A stretch of DNA of 64,000 nt from UBA1926 sp036732005 (GCA_036732005.1 DAINDF010000001.1:186001-250000); one strand, 5' to 3'; shown: positions 33,844 to 42,294, numbered from the stretch's first letter. The notes: generated by a model from the letters alone, not told the origin. Program-made: numbers and translations.

Positions 33844-33860
33844 CCCCCGAGCGTCGGGGG
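33844..33860 (+). terminator. stem-loop after flp
   Basis: CCCCCGA (33844-33850) and TCGGGGG (33854-33860) form a 7-bp hairpin eight bases after the flp stop. It is followed by GGCCGGGCC and a C-rich run, not T residues. It may cap the abundant pilin mRNA and allow limited read-through. Confidence 0.5.
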
Positions 33861-33889
33861 CCGGGCCGAGCGGCAACGCTCCGTCCGCC

Positions 33890-34090
33890 CCCCCCCCCAC
33901 CCCCGCGCCCCCGCCCCCCAAAGCCCCCGCGCAAAATATAAGAACCCACACTGCAACACACCCAACAAACCNNNNNNNNNNCCTTCCTGCTCCGGCGCCG
34001 CCCTGGCATCCTCCTCCGCTACCATTTAACCCCCACCCCCGTTCCGTGGGGGGCCGGGCCTTGCGCCAACGCTCCGCCCCCCCCCCTACG
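33890..34090. other. assembly gap (10 N at 33972-33981) with degenerate flanks and duplicated C-rich blocks
   Basis: Ten N bases mark a scaffold gap. On the left, from about 33890, the DNA degrades into C homopolymers and an AT-rich stretch unlike the rest of the window, typical of a poor contig end. The block with GGGGGCCGGGCC...CAACGCTCCG followed by a C-run occurs on both sides (about 33854-33899 and 34047-34089), and a matching hairpin lies at 34030-34036/34046-34052. The two sides look like copies of one pilin 3' region, so a second pilin gene may be hidden in the gap. Confidence 0.7.
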
Positions 34091-34143
34091 CACCGCGGCG
34101 CCGCGGCCCCGCAAGGCCACGGCGCTTTTTCTTGGAGCCCACG

Positions 34144-34719
34144 ATGCTCGACACGCTCGTCCCCAACCCGCTCGACAACATCCTCCCCTGGAGCGTCGTG
34201 CTGCTCGCCTGCGCGGTCGGGTGTCTCACCGATCTCCGCGCTCGCCGCCTTCCCAATGCCCTCACCCTCTCGCTCTGGACGAGCGGCCTGGCCTACGCGA
34301 CCTTCACCGGCGGTCTCCCGGGTCTCGGGGCCGCCTTCGCGGCGTCCATCATCCTCGCCCTTCCCTATGTCATCCTCTTTCTCGGCGCCGGAGGCGGCGC
34401 GGGGGACGCCAAGATGATGGCCGGGGTCGGCGCGTGGCTCGGGATCATGCACGGGAGCCTCGCCCTGGTCGCCGTCGCCCTCGTCGGGGGCGTCGCGGGG
34501 CTGGCCATCAGCTTCGCAAGGGGAGACGCGAGGCACACCATCGGGATCCTCGCCACCGCGACGAGCGGCCTGCTCGGCGTCGCGCACGGCAGCCTCCGGT
34601 TCTCCGAGTGTCTCGCCTTCATGCCCCCGTCGGGGGGCTCGCGTCGAATCCCCTACGGCGTGGCGATCTTCCTGGGCGCCGCGCTGGCATTCCTTGGAGC
34701 ACAGCAATGGCACGCATGA
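34144..34719 (+). CDS. tadV: TadV/CpaA prepilin peptidase
   Basis: The 191-residue membrane protease has GGAG just upstream of the ATG at 34144. Catalytic aspartates are D30 (CLTDLRARRLPN) and D88 in GGAGDAKMM, the A24-family signature, set in about five or six membrane helices. It cleaves the leader of Flp pilin and pseudopilins. The gene overlaps tadE by 13 bp. Confidence 0.93.
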   Translation: MLDTLVPNPLDNILPWSVVLLACAVGCLTDLRARRLPNALTLSLWTSGLAYATFTGGLPGLGAAFAASIILALPYVILFLGAGGGAGDAKMMAGVGAWLGIMHGSLALVAVALVGGVAGLAISFARGDARHTIGILATATSGLLGVAHGSLRFSECLAFMPPSGGSRRIPYGVAIFLGAALAFLGAQQWHA

Positions 34720-35102
34720 AATGGAAGTCCCGACGCGGAATCTCCATCGTTGAGTCGGCCTTCATCGTCCCGATCATGCTGATGCTCGTCTTCGGCTCGA
34801 TCGAGTTCGGGACGCTCCTCCACCTGCGCCACACCATGCTCCTCGCCGCACGCGAGAGCGCCCGCACCATCGCCGTCGAGGGCGGGTCGGTCTCCGACGC
34901 CGTCGCGATCGCAAACGACCTCCTCCCCGGAGACAACCTCGACTTCCAGGTCGAGGCCACGGTCCCGGGCCTGGACGACCCCAACCGCGATGTCACCGTC
35001 GCCGTCAGTGTTCCGTTTGCCGAGGCCTCGCTCGGCGATATGTTCGGGCTGTTCGGCGATGAGCGGATGACCGTCAGCGTCACGATGCGGAGCGAGCAGT
35101 GA
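34707..35102 (+). CDS. tadE: TadE-like pseudopilin
   Basis: The 131-residue protein has a basic leader, RRG at 9-11 and then ISIVESAFIVPIMLMLVFGS, a pseudopilin-type start with Glu at +5. The ATG at 34707 has GGAG eight bases upstream. TadE and TadF/G pseudopilins are needed to start or anchor the Flp pilus. The soluble part is beta-rich (VTVAVSVPF). Confidence 0.88.
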   Translation: MARMKWKSRRGISIVESAFIVPIMLMLVFGSIEFGTLLHLRHTMLLAARESARTIAVEGGSVSDAVAIANDLLPGDNLDFQVEATVPGLDDPNRDVTVAVSVPFAEASLGDMFGLFGDERMTVSVTMRSEQ

Positions 35103-35131
35103 GAACCCGCCACCACGAAAGGCGCACCGCT

Positions 35132-36595
35132 ATGAACACCACAGGCGACACCGCCCCGAAGGCACACCGCCTCCGTGACGCCGCCGGCCGGGCCCTCGCC
35201 GCCCGACGCCGGGGCACCGCGACCATCTGGGGCGTGCTCTCCATCGGGCTCTTCCTCACCACCGCCGCGCTCGTCGTCGACGGCGCCCTCCTCTATGCCT
35301 CCCAGGCCGACCTCCAGGCCGCCGCCGACGCCGCCGCACTCGCCGGCGCGAGCGGCCTCATCGACGGGCCGAACACCGCCCGCCAGCGCGCCACCGAGTA
35401 CGGCGAGAAGAACACCGCCGGCGGCACCGCGATCTCCGTCAACCAGGACGATGTCGTCCTGGGCGACTGGGACCCCGACACCCGCACCTTCACCCCGCTC
35501 GCCCCGGGCGACGAGGTCTCCGCCGACGCCGTCCGCGTCACCGCGGGCCTCGACGAGGAGCACGGCAACCCGGTCCGCATGGCCTTTGCGCAGATCTTCG
35601 GCTCGGGCGAGGTCGATGTCCGGGCCTCCGCGACCGCTGTCTACAGGCCGCGCGACATCGTCCTCGTCATCGACCTCTCAGGGTCGATGAACTACGACAG
35701 CCAGATCCGCAACATCCCCTACCTCGGCGAGCAGGCCATCCGGGACAACCTCTACCAGATCTGGCAGGAGCTCGGGGGCCATACATACGGCACCATGCAG
35801 TTCGACCCTGTCTACATCTCCTCCAACGACGACTGGTATGTCCGCAACCGGCTCGGCCTCGCGTACCTCCCCTACCCCTACCCCAGCGGCTCCTGGAACG
35901 ACTACATCAACTATGTCCAGGGCGACAGCACGCTCTCGAGCAACAGCTACCGCAAGCAGTACGGGATGATGACCTTCGTCAACTACCTGCTCGAGCGTCG
36001 CCGGGGCGCCAACCAGACGCCCGACCTCTGGATGACCAGCCACCAGCCGCTCACCGCCGTCAAGGAGGCCGTGGACATCTTCCTCGACTACCTCCGCGAT
36101 GTCGCCACCGAGGATCGCGTCGCCCTCGCCGTCTTCACGGCGAGCAACGGGACCGCGTTGCTCGAACACGGGCTGACCGAGGACATCGAGACGATTCGCT
36201 CGCTCGTCTGGCACCGCCAGGCCGGGCACTACCACGGCTCGACCAACATCGGGGCCGGGATGCAGGTCGGTCGTCAGGAACTCGAGACCAACGGACGGAC
36301 CGGCACGCTCAAGACCATCGTCCTGCTCACCGACGGCCAGGCCAACCTGCCGGCGGAGTACGCCACCCAGTATGTGATCGACGAGTCCTACGCCGCCGCC
36401 GACGCGGGGTTCCCCATCGCCGCGATCAGCCTCGGCGCCGGCGCCGACCACGCGCTGATGCAGCAGGTCGCCGAGACCACCGAAGGCGTTTACTTCTCGA
36501 TCCCGGGCGGCCAGTCCGTCGCCGACTATGAAGAGGACCTCCGCGATGTCTTCCGGCACATCGCGACCGTCAGACCCCTGCGGCTGGTCGACTGA
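35132..36595 (+). CDS. tadG: TadG-like pilus protein with von Willebrand factor A domain
   Basis: The ATG at 35132 has AAAGG upstream; a GTG at 35099 overlapping the tadE stop is an alternative. The 487-residue protein has a Tad-type membrane helix (about 30-55, TIWGVLSIGLFLTTAAL), the typical DLQAAADAAALAGA segment, then a vWFA domain from about 180 with the MIDAS motif DLSGSMNYD and LLTDGQANLP. TadG proteins with vWFA domains are thought to sit at the pilus tip or base and bind partners through a divalent metal. A strong terminator ends the transcript. Confidence 0.9.
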   Translation: MNTTGDTAPKAHRLRDAAGRALAARRRGTATIWGVLSIGLFLTTAALVVDGALLYASQADLQAAADAAALAGASGLIDGPNTARQRATEYGEKNTAGGTAISVNQDDVVLGDWDPDTRTFTPLAPGDEVSADAVRVTAGLDEEHGNPVRMAFAQIFGSGEVDVRASATAVYRPRDIVLVIDLSGSMNYDSQIRNIPYLGEQAIRDNLYQIWQELGGHTYGTMQFDPVYISSNDDWYVRNRLGLAYLPYPYPSGSWNDYINYVQGDSTLSSNSYRKQYGMMTFVNYLLERRRGANQTPDLWMTSHQPLTAVKEAVDIFLDYLRDVATEDRVALAVFTASNGTALLEHGLTEDIETIRSLVWHRQAGHYHGSTNIGAGMQVGRQELETNGRTGTLKTIVLLTDGQANLPAEYATQYVIDESYAAADAGFPIAAISLGAGADHALMQQVAETTEGVYFSIPGGQSVADYEEDLRDVFRHIATVRPLRLVD

Positions 36596-36631
36596 GCCGA
36601 CACCCGACGGTGCAATACCCTATGAAATCCG

Positions 36632-36655
36632 GCCCGGGCGCACGCCCGGGCTTTT
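36632..36655 (+). terminator. rho-independent terminator after tadG
   Basis: GCCCGGGCG (36632-36640) pairs with CGCCCGGGC (36643-36651), followed by TTTT. It ends the plus-strand Tad transcript before the convergent protease gene. Confidence 0.85.
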
Positions 36656-36691
36656 CAATTCGGGGCTTTCGATGGGCTCGGAGCGCGGCGC

Positions 36692-37363
36692 TCAGAGAAC
36701 CGATAGGACCACGCCCTGGAGCGTCCCCACAACGAGCCAGGCCGCGCCCGCGACCAGGTCCATGCCGAACCAGAAGAACAGCATGAACCCCCCGATCATC
36801 AGCCACTGCCCGTGCTCGCTGTATGCGAGCCGGCTGTAGCCCGGCGAAAGACACGCCGCGATCCGCCCGCCATCCAGCGGAAGGACCGGGATCAGGTTGA
36901 ACCCCGCGAGGACCAGGTTCAGGACCGCCCCGAGTTCAAAGAAGGCGGCGAGATTGCCCCGCAGCGGGTTGCTCACGCCGAACCGGTCCGACGCCACCTC
37001 CCAGATCGACCAGCCCGCGAACGACGCCGCCGCCAACGCGATGTTCATCGCCGGCCCGGCTGCCGCGACCCACGCCTCCGCGTGCCGCCCCCGCAGCCGC
37101 GACGGGTCGACGGGCATCGCGCCCCACGCGATCCCGATCAGCGCGAAGGCCGCGAGGCTCCAGGGCCCCATGTGGACCAGGGGGTTCCAGGTCATGTGCC
37201 CGGACCAGCGGGGCGTCATGTCTCCCAGGCGCATCGCCGCCCACCCGTGCGCCAACTCGTGCAGCACGATCGACCCGATCACCAGCACGATCCACGACAC
37301 GAGCACCGCCGGCCCCCGGGCGGGGTCGTGCAGCACCTCGGCAACCCACCAGCCTGATCCCAT
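36692..37363 (-). CDS. site-2 protease family (M50) metalloprotease
   Basis: The 223-residue protein is almost wholly hydrophobic, with the zinc motif HELAHG at 35-40 inside a membrane helix and the second conserved site LPLDGGR near 165. M50 rhomboid-like compact forms without a PDZ domain cut membrane-bound regulators or clear signal peptides. The start at 37363 gives a typical length for the short class. No partner regulator adjoins it; rplT lies upstream on the same strand behind a terminator. Confidence 0.88.
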   Translation of the reverse strand: MGSGWWVAEVLHDPARGPAVLVSWIVLVIGSIVLHELAHGWAAMRLGDMTPRWSGHMTWNPLVHMGPWSLAAFALIGIAWGAMPVDPSRLRGRHAEAWVAAAGPAMNIALAAASFAGWSIWEVASDRFGVSNPLRGNLAAFFELGAVLNLVLAGFNLIPVLPLDGGRIAACLSPGYSRLAYSEHGQWLMIGGFMLFFWFGMDLVAGAAWLVVGTLQGVVLSVL

Positions 37364-37389
37364 GGTTCGAGGATACCTCCGCCGCAACG

Positions 37390-37417
37390 AAAACGCCCCC
37401 GCGCGAACGCGGGGGCG
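37390..37417 (-). terminator. rho-independent terminator after rplT
   Basis: On the minus strand the stem CGCCCCCGCG (37417-37408) pairs with CGCGGGGGCG (37103 side of the loop at 37103 is not involved; the partner is 37103-free, lying at 37103+300, that is 37394-37403) around a 4-base TTCG loop, and TTTT follows. It ends the rpmI-rplT transcript. Confidence 0.85.
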
Positions 37418-37445
37418 CCGTCAGAATCACGCCGGCAATCACCAC

Positions 37446-37829
37446 TCAGGCCAAGGCGGCCTTCTTCTTGGGCGACGCCTTGCTCACCTTGCTCGCGATC
37501 TCCACGAGCCGATCAAACAGCCTCGGGTCGTCGATCGCGATCTGGCTGAGCATCTTCCGGTTCAGCAGCAGCCCGCTCAGCCGCACGCCGTTCATGAACG
37601 CGCTGTACCGCGTCCCACGCATCCGGCAGGCCGCCGTGATGCGGGTGATCCACAGCGCCCGCATGTCCCGCTTGCGGGCCCGGCGGTCGCGGAAGGCGTA
37701 CACCCCGGCCCTGACAACCGCGTCCTGCGCGCGGTACGGGCTGCGTCGATTCGATCCGAAGTAGCCCCGCGCCTGCTTCCGAAGCTTCCGGCGGGCCTGG
37801 TTGCGGGCAGCGCCCTTGCGTACACGCAT
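37446..37829 (-). CDS. rplT: 50S ribosomal protein L20
   Basis: The 127-residue basic protein has the L20 signature: RVRKGAARNQARRKLRKQARGYFGSN near the start and WITRITAACRMRGTRYSAFMNGV in the middle. L20 binds 23S rRNA early in 50S assembly and in many bacteria represses its own operon through the rpmI leader. It lies 88 bp after rpmI. The Lys/Ala-rich C-terminal tail is slightly longer than usual. Confidence 0.97.
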   Translation of the reverse strand: MRVRKGAARNQARRKLRKQARGYFGSNRRSPYRAQDAVVRAGVYAFRDRRARKRDMRALWITRITAACRMRGTRYSAFMNGVRLSGLLLNRKMLSQIAIDDPRLFDRLVEIASKVSKASPKKKAALA

Positions 37830-37917
37830 CGTTCAACTCCCTGGGTCCGGCGGGGCATCGGTCACTCGCCGATGTCTTTGGTCCCGACGGACGCCGATTG
37901 TGGTCTGCCTCCGCGGG

Positions 37918-38205
37918 TTACTCCGCGTTCTTCGCCTCACGCGCCGCGCGACGCTGCTCGGGCGACGGGTTCACCCGGAACGCCGTCCTGGGCTGCGTCC
38001 TGCCCCGCAGGCGGCGGAACAGCAGCTTCTCCGCACGCTTGATCTCGGGGTTCGAGATGTAGTGGTCGCCCCGCAGCTGACGCAGCCGCTTGCCGCTCTT
38101 GTGCGAACTCAGGTGCGAGTGGAACGCGGAACGGTGACGGACCTTGCCCGTCTTCGTCACCCTTACACGCTTCAGAAAACCCTTGTGCGGCTTGTTCTTC
38201 GGCAT
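37918..38205 (-). CDS. rpmI: 50S ribosomal protein L35, C-terminally extended
   Basis: Residues 1-60 match L35 (MPKNKPHKGFLKRVRVTKTGKVRH, SAFHSHLSSHKSGKRLRQLRGDH). The total of 95 residues exceeds the usual about 65 by a basic tail rich in Arg and Ala. The gene leads rplT, the normal order, but infC, which usually precedes rpmI, is not upstream: the next gene on this strand encodes a membrane protein of a sigma-factor module. Confidence 0.95.
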   Translation of the reverse strand: MPKNKPHKGFLKRVRVTKTGKVRHRSAFHSHLSSHKSGKRLRQLRGDHYISNPEIKRAEKLLFRRLRGRTQPRTAFRVNPSPEQRRAAREAKNAE

Positions 38206-38338
38206 TCGGCACCTCGTCGGCGGTCGTCACGGCTCACGCCCCGGACGAAAAGCCGGTGACGCGGGACGGCAACAATAGCCCACACCCCCGCCCCACTCCA
38301 CTTCAAGCGCGATCCGGCAGGTGGAAGCCCGGCGTCGG

Positions 38339-39547
38339 TCAGGGACCCAGGAAGGTATCGGAGACCGAGGCCGGAAGTTCGCTCCCCCGAACATGACCCG
38401 ACAAATCACGGATCTTCTGCACCAGTTCCTCGATCTCGCGCGGAAGCCAGATGTTGTCCCCGTTCTCCAGAACCGGGGACCCGACCCAGGCCACCGAGTC
38501 ATCCACCCGGAGCAGGTGCTGCCCCTCGCGCCCATGATTCGGCGAATTCGCTTCGGGGCTCACCCGCTGGCCCCGAAGCCCGGCGATGAGGATGGGCGAC
38601 CGATCCGCCAGAACCACCGAATCCGGGGAGAGCCGATGCAGCCGAGCCTCGCCCTGCGGCATCAGCCGATAGCTGTAGGACACCTCGTCGAGCGACTTCC
38701 AATCCGACGCGTCTCGGTCGGGGCTGACCTCCGGGGCCTTGTCGTTCCCGGGGCAGGTCAGGCTCCACGAGGGGACATGCCGCGTGCGCACGAGCGTGAA
38801 CAGGTTCGCCGAGTGCGACCGACCCGGGTTGCCCACCTGCGACCACGACCCTCCGAACCCGGCCGTCGCCATCGGCAGCGCATCGTCGTGCGCCATCGCG
38901 TACAGCCCGAGCCCCAGGCCCGCGGCATGGAGGTTCGACTGGCAGACCACCCGTCGGCCCTCTTCCGTCATCGAGTTCATGACCGGCATCCCGATCGCGC
39001 TGAAGATCAGCAGCACGGCGGCGGCGACGAGGAGATCCCCCAGGCGGAACCCGCGCGGGCCACGGAACGACTCGATCGGGATGGGCGCCGCCTCGGCCTG
39101 CGCCACGGCGGCCAGGACCGACGCCGAACGCGAGGCACGGGACTGCGCGACCCAGGTTTCGCCCTCGGGCCCGAGCGTCGTGACCGCGTGGAGCAGGGCC
39201 TCGTGCGCACCGGCCCGGTCGCGAAGCGGTCCGGCGACGCGGCCCTGGTCGAACCCCGCCATCACCATCGCCTCGAGCGCGGCGTCGTCTCGCCCGCTCA
39301 GACGGACCCCGGTTTCCGCGGTTGCTCGCACCGCGGCGAGCACGCCATCGGCCAGTTCACCGTCCAGGGAAGGCAGCGACACGGGGTCCAGGAGCCCGAG
39401 CAGCGCGGCGACGCGAGTCGCCCGCTCCCGGAACACGGGGTCGACCCGGTCCGGGTCGAACCCGGCCTCGACCAGGGCGTCCAGGGCGGCCGCGTCCGGC
39501 CCGTGGAGCGGGCCCGCGTGCTGCGTGCTGTCGTCACTCGCCGGCAT
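38339..39547 (-). CDS. membrane protein paired with an ECF sigma factor; H-X9-DG/DUF1559-like outer domain
   Basis: The 402-residue protein overlaps the sigma gene by 14 bp. Residues 1-170 are soluble and helical, with repeated AALDALVEAGFD and AALEAMVMAGFD units. A single helix spans about 172-196. After it, CQSNLHAAGLGLGLYAMAHDDALPM resembles the region after the helix in planctomycete DUF1559 prepilin-like proteins, and NHGREGQHLLRVDDSVAWVG resembles their H-X9-DG motif. The place and topology suggest an anti-sigma factor whose cytoplasmic part binds the sigma and whose outer part senses a signal. No zinc-binding anti-sigma motif is seen. Confidence 0.7.
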   Translation of the reverse strand: MPASDDSTQHAGPLHGPDAAALDALVEAGFDPDRVDPVFRERATRVAALLGLLDPVSLPSLDGELADGVLAAVRATAETGVRLSGRDDAALEAMVMAGFDQGRVAGPLRDRAGAHEALLHAVTTLGPEGETWVAQSRASRSASVLAAVAQAEAAPIPIESFRGPRGFRLGDLLVAAAVLLIFSAIGMPVMNSMTEEGRRVVCQSNLHAAGLGLGLYAMAHDDALPMATAGFGGSWSQVGNPGRSHSANLFTLVRTRHVPSWSLTCPGNDKAPEVSPDRDASDWKSLDEVSYSYRLMPQGEARLHRLSPDSVVLADRSPILIAGLRGQRVSPEANSPNHGREGQHLLRVDDSVAWVGSPVLENGDNIWLPREIEELVQKIRDLSGHVRGSELPASVSDTFLGP

Positions 39548-40193
39548 CGTTGAACTCCCCCTTGGTCAGACGCTTCCAGCCCCGCCCGAAAACCGCGACC
39601 GCCGAGTGCAGGCGGGACTTCACGGTGCCGAGCGGGATCCCGAGTTCATCCGCGATCTGGGCGTAGGTGAGCCGCTGGAAGTAGGCCAGAAGCAGGACTT
39701 CGCGGAGCGGCGGGCTCATATCGTTCAAGACCCTCTGGACGAGCCTGTCGCGTTCGGCCGCCGACAGCCTCTCATCGGGGGCCGGGACCTCGACCTCCAT
39801 CAGGTCGATGAACGCGGTTTCCCCATCGCCACCCCCGACCGGGGCGGAGAGCTCCGCGGCGCGGCGACGCCCCTTCTTACGCAGTTGGTCCCGCGCCTTG
39901 TTCGCGGCAATCGTGAACAACCAGGGTCGGAATCTGCGGGATTGATCGAATGAGCCGGCGGAGAGGTGGGCCTGGAGGAAGGCCTCCTGGAAAACATCCT
40001 CGGCACCCTGACGATCCCCGAGCATCCGGAACAGGAAGCGGAGCAGATCGTCGTGGTACCGGTCGATCAGGACCCGGAACGCCTCGGTCTCGCCCCGGTC
40101 GCGGAATCGCAGAAAAAGGCGTTCATCCGATTCGGATGAGCCCGCCTGGCCCGGGGTCCGATCATCCGGGCTATGGGGCTCGACAGGGGGCAT
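39534..40193 (-). CDS. ECF-family RNA polymerase sigma factor
   Basis: The 219-residue protein has region 2 at about 25-95 (LIDRYHDDLLRFLFRMLGD, AEDVFQEAFLQAHLS, FRPWLFTIAANKARDQLR) and region 4 at about 150-205 (LREVLLLAYFQRLTYAQIADELGIPLGTVKSRL). It directs RNA polymerase to a limited gene set, probably including its own operon. The start is the first in-frame ATG. It is divergent from a second ECF gene across 140 bp. Confidence 0.93.
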   Translation of the reverse strand: MPPVEPHSPDDRTPGQAGSSESDERLFLRFRDRGETEAFRVLIDRYHDDLLRFLFRMLGDRQGAEDVFQEAFLQAHLSAGSFDQSRRFRPWLFTIAANKARDQLRKKGRRRAAELSAPVGGGDGETAFIDLMEVEVPAPDERLSAAERDRLVQRVLNDMSPPLREVLLLAYFQRLTYAQIADELGIPLGTVKSRLHSAVAVFGRGWKRLTKGEFNDAGE

Positions 40194-40333
40194 CCCGCGA
40201 GTGTACGGTGCCCGAAGGGGGGTGGATCGCGCCGGCGCGGCCCCAGAACGCCGCGTGCCTGCAATCGCCGCCGCCCGTTCGCGTTGGGCGGGTGGCCTCG
40301 GCGGCCCGTGGACCGGGCCGAGAGGGGAGGACG

Positions 40334-40954
40334 ATGCGGCACGACGCCGCCGAGCAACAGGCCGGCACGCTCCCCGAGGCCGATGCCGACCGGCTCCGCG
40401 CGATGGTCGCCGGGGCCGCCGCGGGTGACGAGTCGGCCTGGGAGGCGATCGTGGGCGAGTACGGGCGACGGATCTTCGCGATGGCCAAGAGCCGCCTGGG
40501 GGACCCCGAAGCGGCCGAGGAGATCGCCCAGGGTGTCTTTGCGACCCTTGCCGAGAAGCTCCGCGGCGGGGCCGGGGCGTACGACGAGCGCGGGCGGTTT
40601 GAGTCGTGGCTCTTCCGGATCACGATGAACCGGGTCCGGGACGAGGGGCGTCGGCGTCGACGCCGCGCCGCGGACACGGGCCCGCTCTCGTTGGGCTCCG
40701 CCGCGACCGCCGCGGGCGACGACGGGCCGGGCCTGGAGACCGAGGACCTGCATCGGCTCCGCCGCTCGGTGCAGACGCTCGACGAAAAGGACCGCGAGAT
40801 CATCGAACTCCGTCATCACGGCGAGCTCCCGTTCGCCACCATCGCGGCGATGCTGGGCGAGCCGCTCGGCACCGTGCTGGCCCGGCACCACCGGGCGCTC
40901 AAGAAGATCCGCCGCGCGATCGAGGCCGAACGCGACCGCGCCGCCGCCTCGTAG
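40334..40954 (+). CDS. ECF-family RNA polymerase sigma factor
   Basis: The 206-residue protein starts at an ATG with GGGGAGG five bases upstream. Region 2 (YGRRIFAMAKSRLGDPEAAEEIAQGVFATLAEKL, FESWLFRITMNRVRDEGR) and region 4 (LDEKDREIIELRHHGELPFATIAAMLGEPLGTVLARHHRAL) are clear. It is followed by a one-helix membrane protein and an exported protein in a coupled operon, the layout of a sigma/anti-sigma/effector set. Confidence 0.93.
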   Translation: MRHDAAEQQAGTLPEADADRLRAMVAGAAAGDESAWEAIVGEYGRRIFAMAKSRLGDPEAAEEIAQGVFATLAEKLRGGAGAYDERGRFESWLFRITMNRVRDEGRRRRRRAADTGPLSLGSAATAAGDDGPGLETEDLHRLRRSVQTLDEKDREIIELRHHGELPFATIAAMLGEPLGTVLARHHRALKKIRRAIEAERDRAAAS

Positions 40955-40966
40955 AGGAAAAGGGAT

Positions 40967-41419
40967 ATGAACGACCACACCCGCGATTCGCATCTCGACG
41001 ACCCCGCGCTACGGGACCTGGCCCGGCGGCTGGACCACCTCGGCGCCGCCGACCGAGGGTGGCCCGACGCCGGCTTCGAGGCCCGACTCGCCCGCTCGAC
41101 GAGGCCGGGCGTGGCGGGCGTCATCGGACCCGGTCGCTCGAGCGGGCTCTGGGCGTCGTGGTGGTCGCTGCCGATCGCCGCGTGCGCGGCCCTGGGGATC
41201 GTGGGGTTCTGGCTCGCCCGTTCCGCGCCGCCGCCCGCGGCGGAGCCGACGGTGCTGCTCGCCTCGCTCGAATCCGACATCGAGGACTTCCTGTTCATCG
41301 ACGGGCTGCCCGACGAGCGGGCTGTGGTCCCCGGCACGCTCGATTTCGAGACCGATGAGGAACGAACCGCGGACGAGTGGCTCTACGAACTGCTCCGAGA
41401 TGAAGGGGGTGAGTCATGA
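40967..41419 (+). CDS. probable anti-sigma membrane protein
   Basis: The 150-residue protein has a polar N-terminus (about 60 residues), one membrane helix at about 64-84 (WWSLPIAACAALGIVGFWLA) and an acidic outer tail. Its place 12 bp after an ECF gene, and its topology, suggest an anti-sigma factor; no His/Cys zinc motif is visible. Its stop overlaps the next ATG. Confidence 0.65.
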   Translation: MNDHTRDSHLDDPALRDLARRLDHLGAADRGWPDAGFEARLARSTRPGVAGVIGPGRSSGLWASWWSLPIAACAALGIVGFWLARSAPPPAAEPTVLLASLESDIEDFLFIDGLPDERAVVPGTLDFETDEERTADEWLYELLRDEGGES

Positions 41420-42285
41420 CTCGGCTGATCGCCGGATTGATCGTCTCGATCGCGGGCGCCGGGCTTTCCGTCGCCCAGGATCCCGTGCCACGCGAGCAGC
41501 CTCCGGTGAGAGCCGAGCCCGACGGGGCCGCGCTCCGCGAGCGGGTGCGTCAGCGGCTTGCCCAACTCGACGAAGCGAGAGAAGAACTCCGCGCCGCGCT
41601 CGCCCGCCTGGATGAAGGTGCTCCCCCGCGAGAGGCGTTGGGCCCGGGGCTCGAGCGTCTCATGGGTCGCAGGGGTTGGGGGCCGCGCGACGAGCCGGAA
41701 GGCCTCGGCCTGTGGGGTCCGCCGGGAGGCCCCCCGCCCGTCGATGGGCCGGCGCCCGAGCCGGTCCCGCTCGATGAGATTCGAGCCTTTGTGAATGCGA
41801 ATCTCCCGCAGCTCGCCGAGCGGCTCAACGAGGCCGAGCGGGTCGACCCAACCCGCGTGAACAAGATGCTCGAGCGCATGTCGCCCCGGCTCTCGGACCT
41901 CATCCGCATGCACCGCGACGACCCGGAGGGCGCCGCGCTCCGGCTCGACGAGATGCGCACGGCGATGTCGATCCTGGGCAAGGCACGGGAACTCCGCCGG
42001 CTCGCGGAGAGCGGCGCGGCCGATGAGGCGATCACCGCCGCCCGCGACGACCTCCGAGAGACGATCGCTCGACAGATCGACTTGCGGGATCGGCTCGAGG
42101 CCTCGCGGCTCGATCGCGCCGATGCCGACATCACCGCCGCCCGGGCCGCGCTCGAGGTACGCCGGGCGGAGCGTGATTCGATCGTCGAGGATCACTTCAA
42201 GCGCGTGGTCGAGCGCGCCTCCGACCCCCGTGGCGACGGAGGCCCACCGGATGACCGCGGCCCGCGCCGCCCGCCGCGCGACTGA
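41416..42285 (+). CDS. exported helical protein of the sigma-factor operon
   Basis: The 289-residue protein has a signal peptide (about 1-20, ending GLSVAQ), a coiled-coil segment near 38-70, a Gly/Pro-rich stretch (about 95-125), a helical core with ERMSPRLSDLIRMHRDDPEG, and a basic, Pro/Asp-rich tail. The Arg/Glu-rich periplasmic helices recall stress-sensing periplasmic proteins such as CpxP or CnrX types, though no motif proves this. It is coupled by ATGA to the anti-sigma-like gene and may be its signal sensor. Confidence 0.6.
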   Translation: MTRLIAGLIVSIAGAGLSVAQDPVPREQPPVRAEPDGAALRERVRQRLAQLDEAREELRAALARLDEGAPPREALGPGLERLMGRRGWGPRDEPEGLGLWGPPGGPPPVDGPAPEPVPLDEIRAFVNANLPQLAERLNEAERVDPTRVNKMLERMSPRLSDLIRMHRDDPEGAALRLDEMRTAMSILGKARELRRLAESGAADEAITAARDDLRETIARQIDLRDRLEASRLDRADADITAARAALEVRRAERDSIVEDHFKRVVERASDPRGDGGPPDDRGPRRPPRD

Positions 42286-42294
42286 TCCGCCCCG

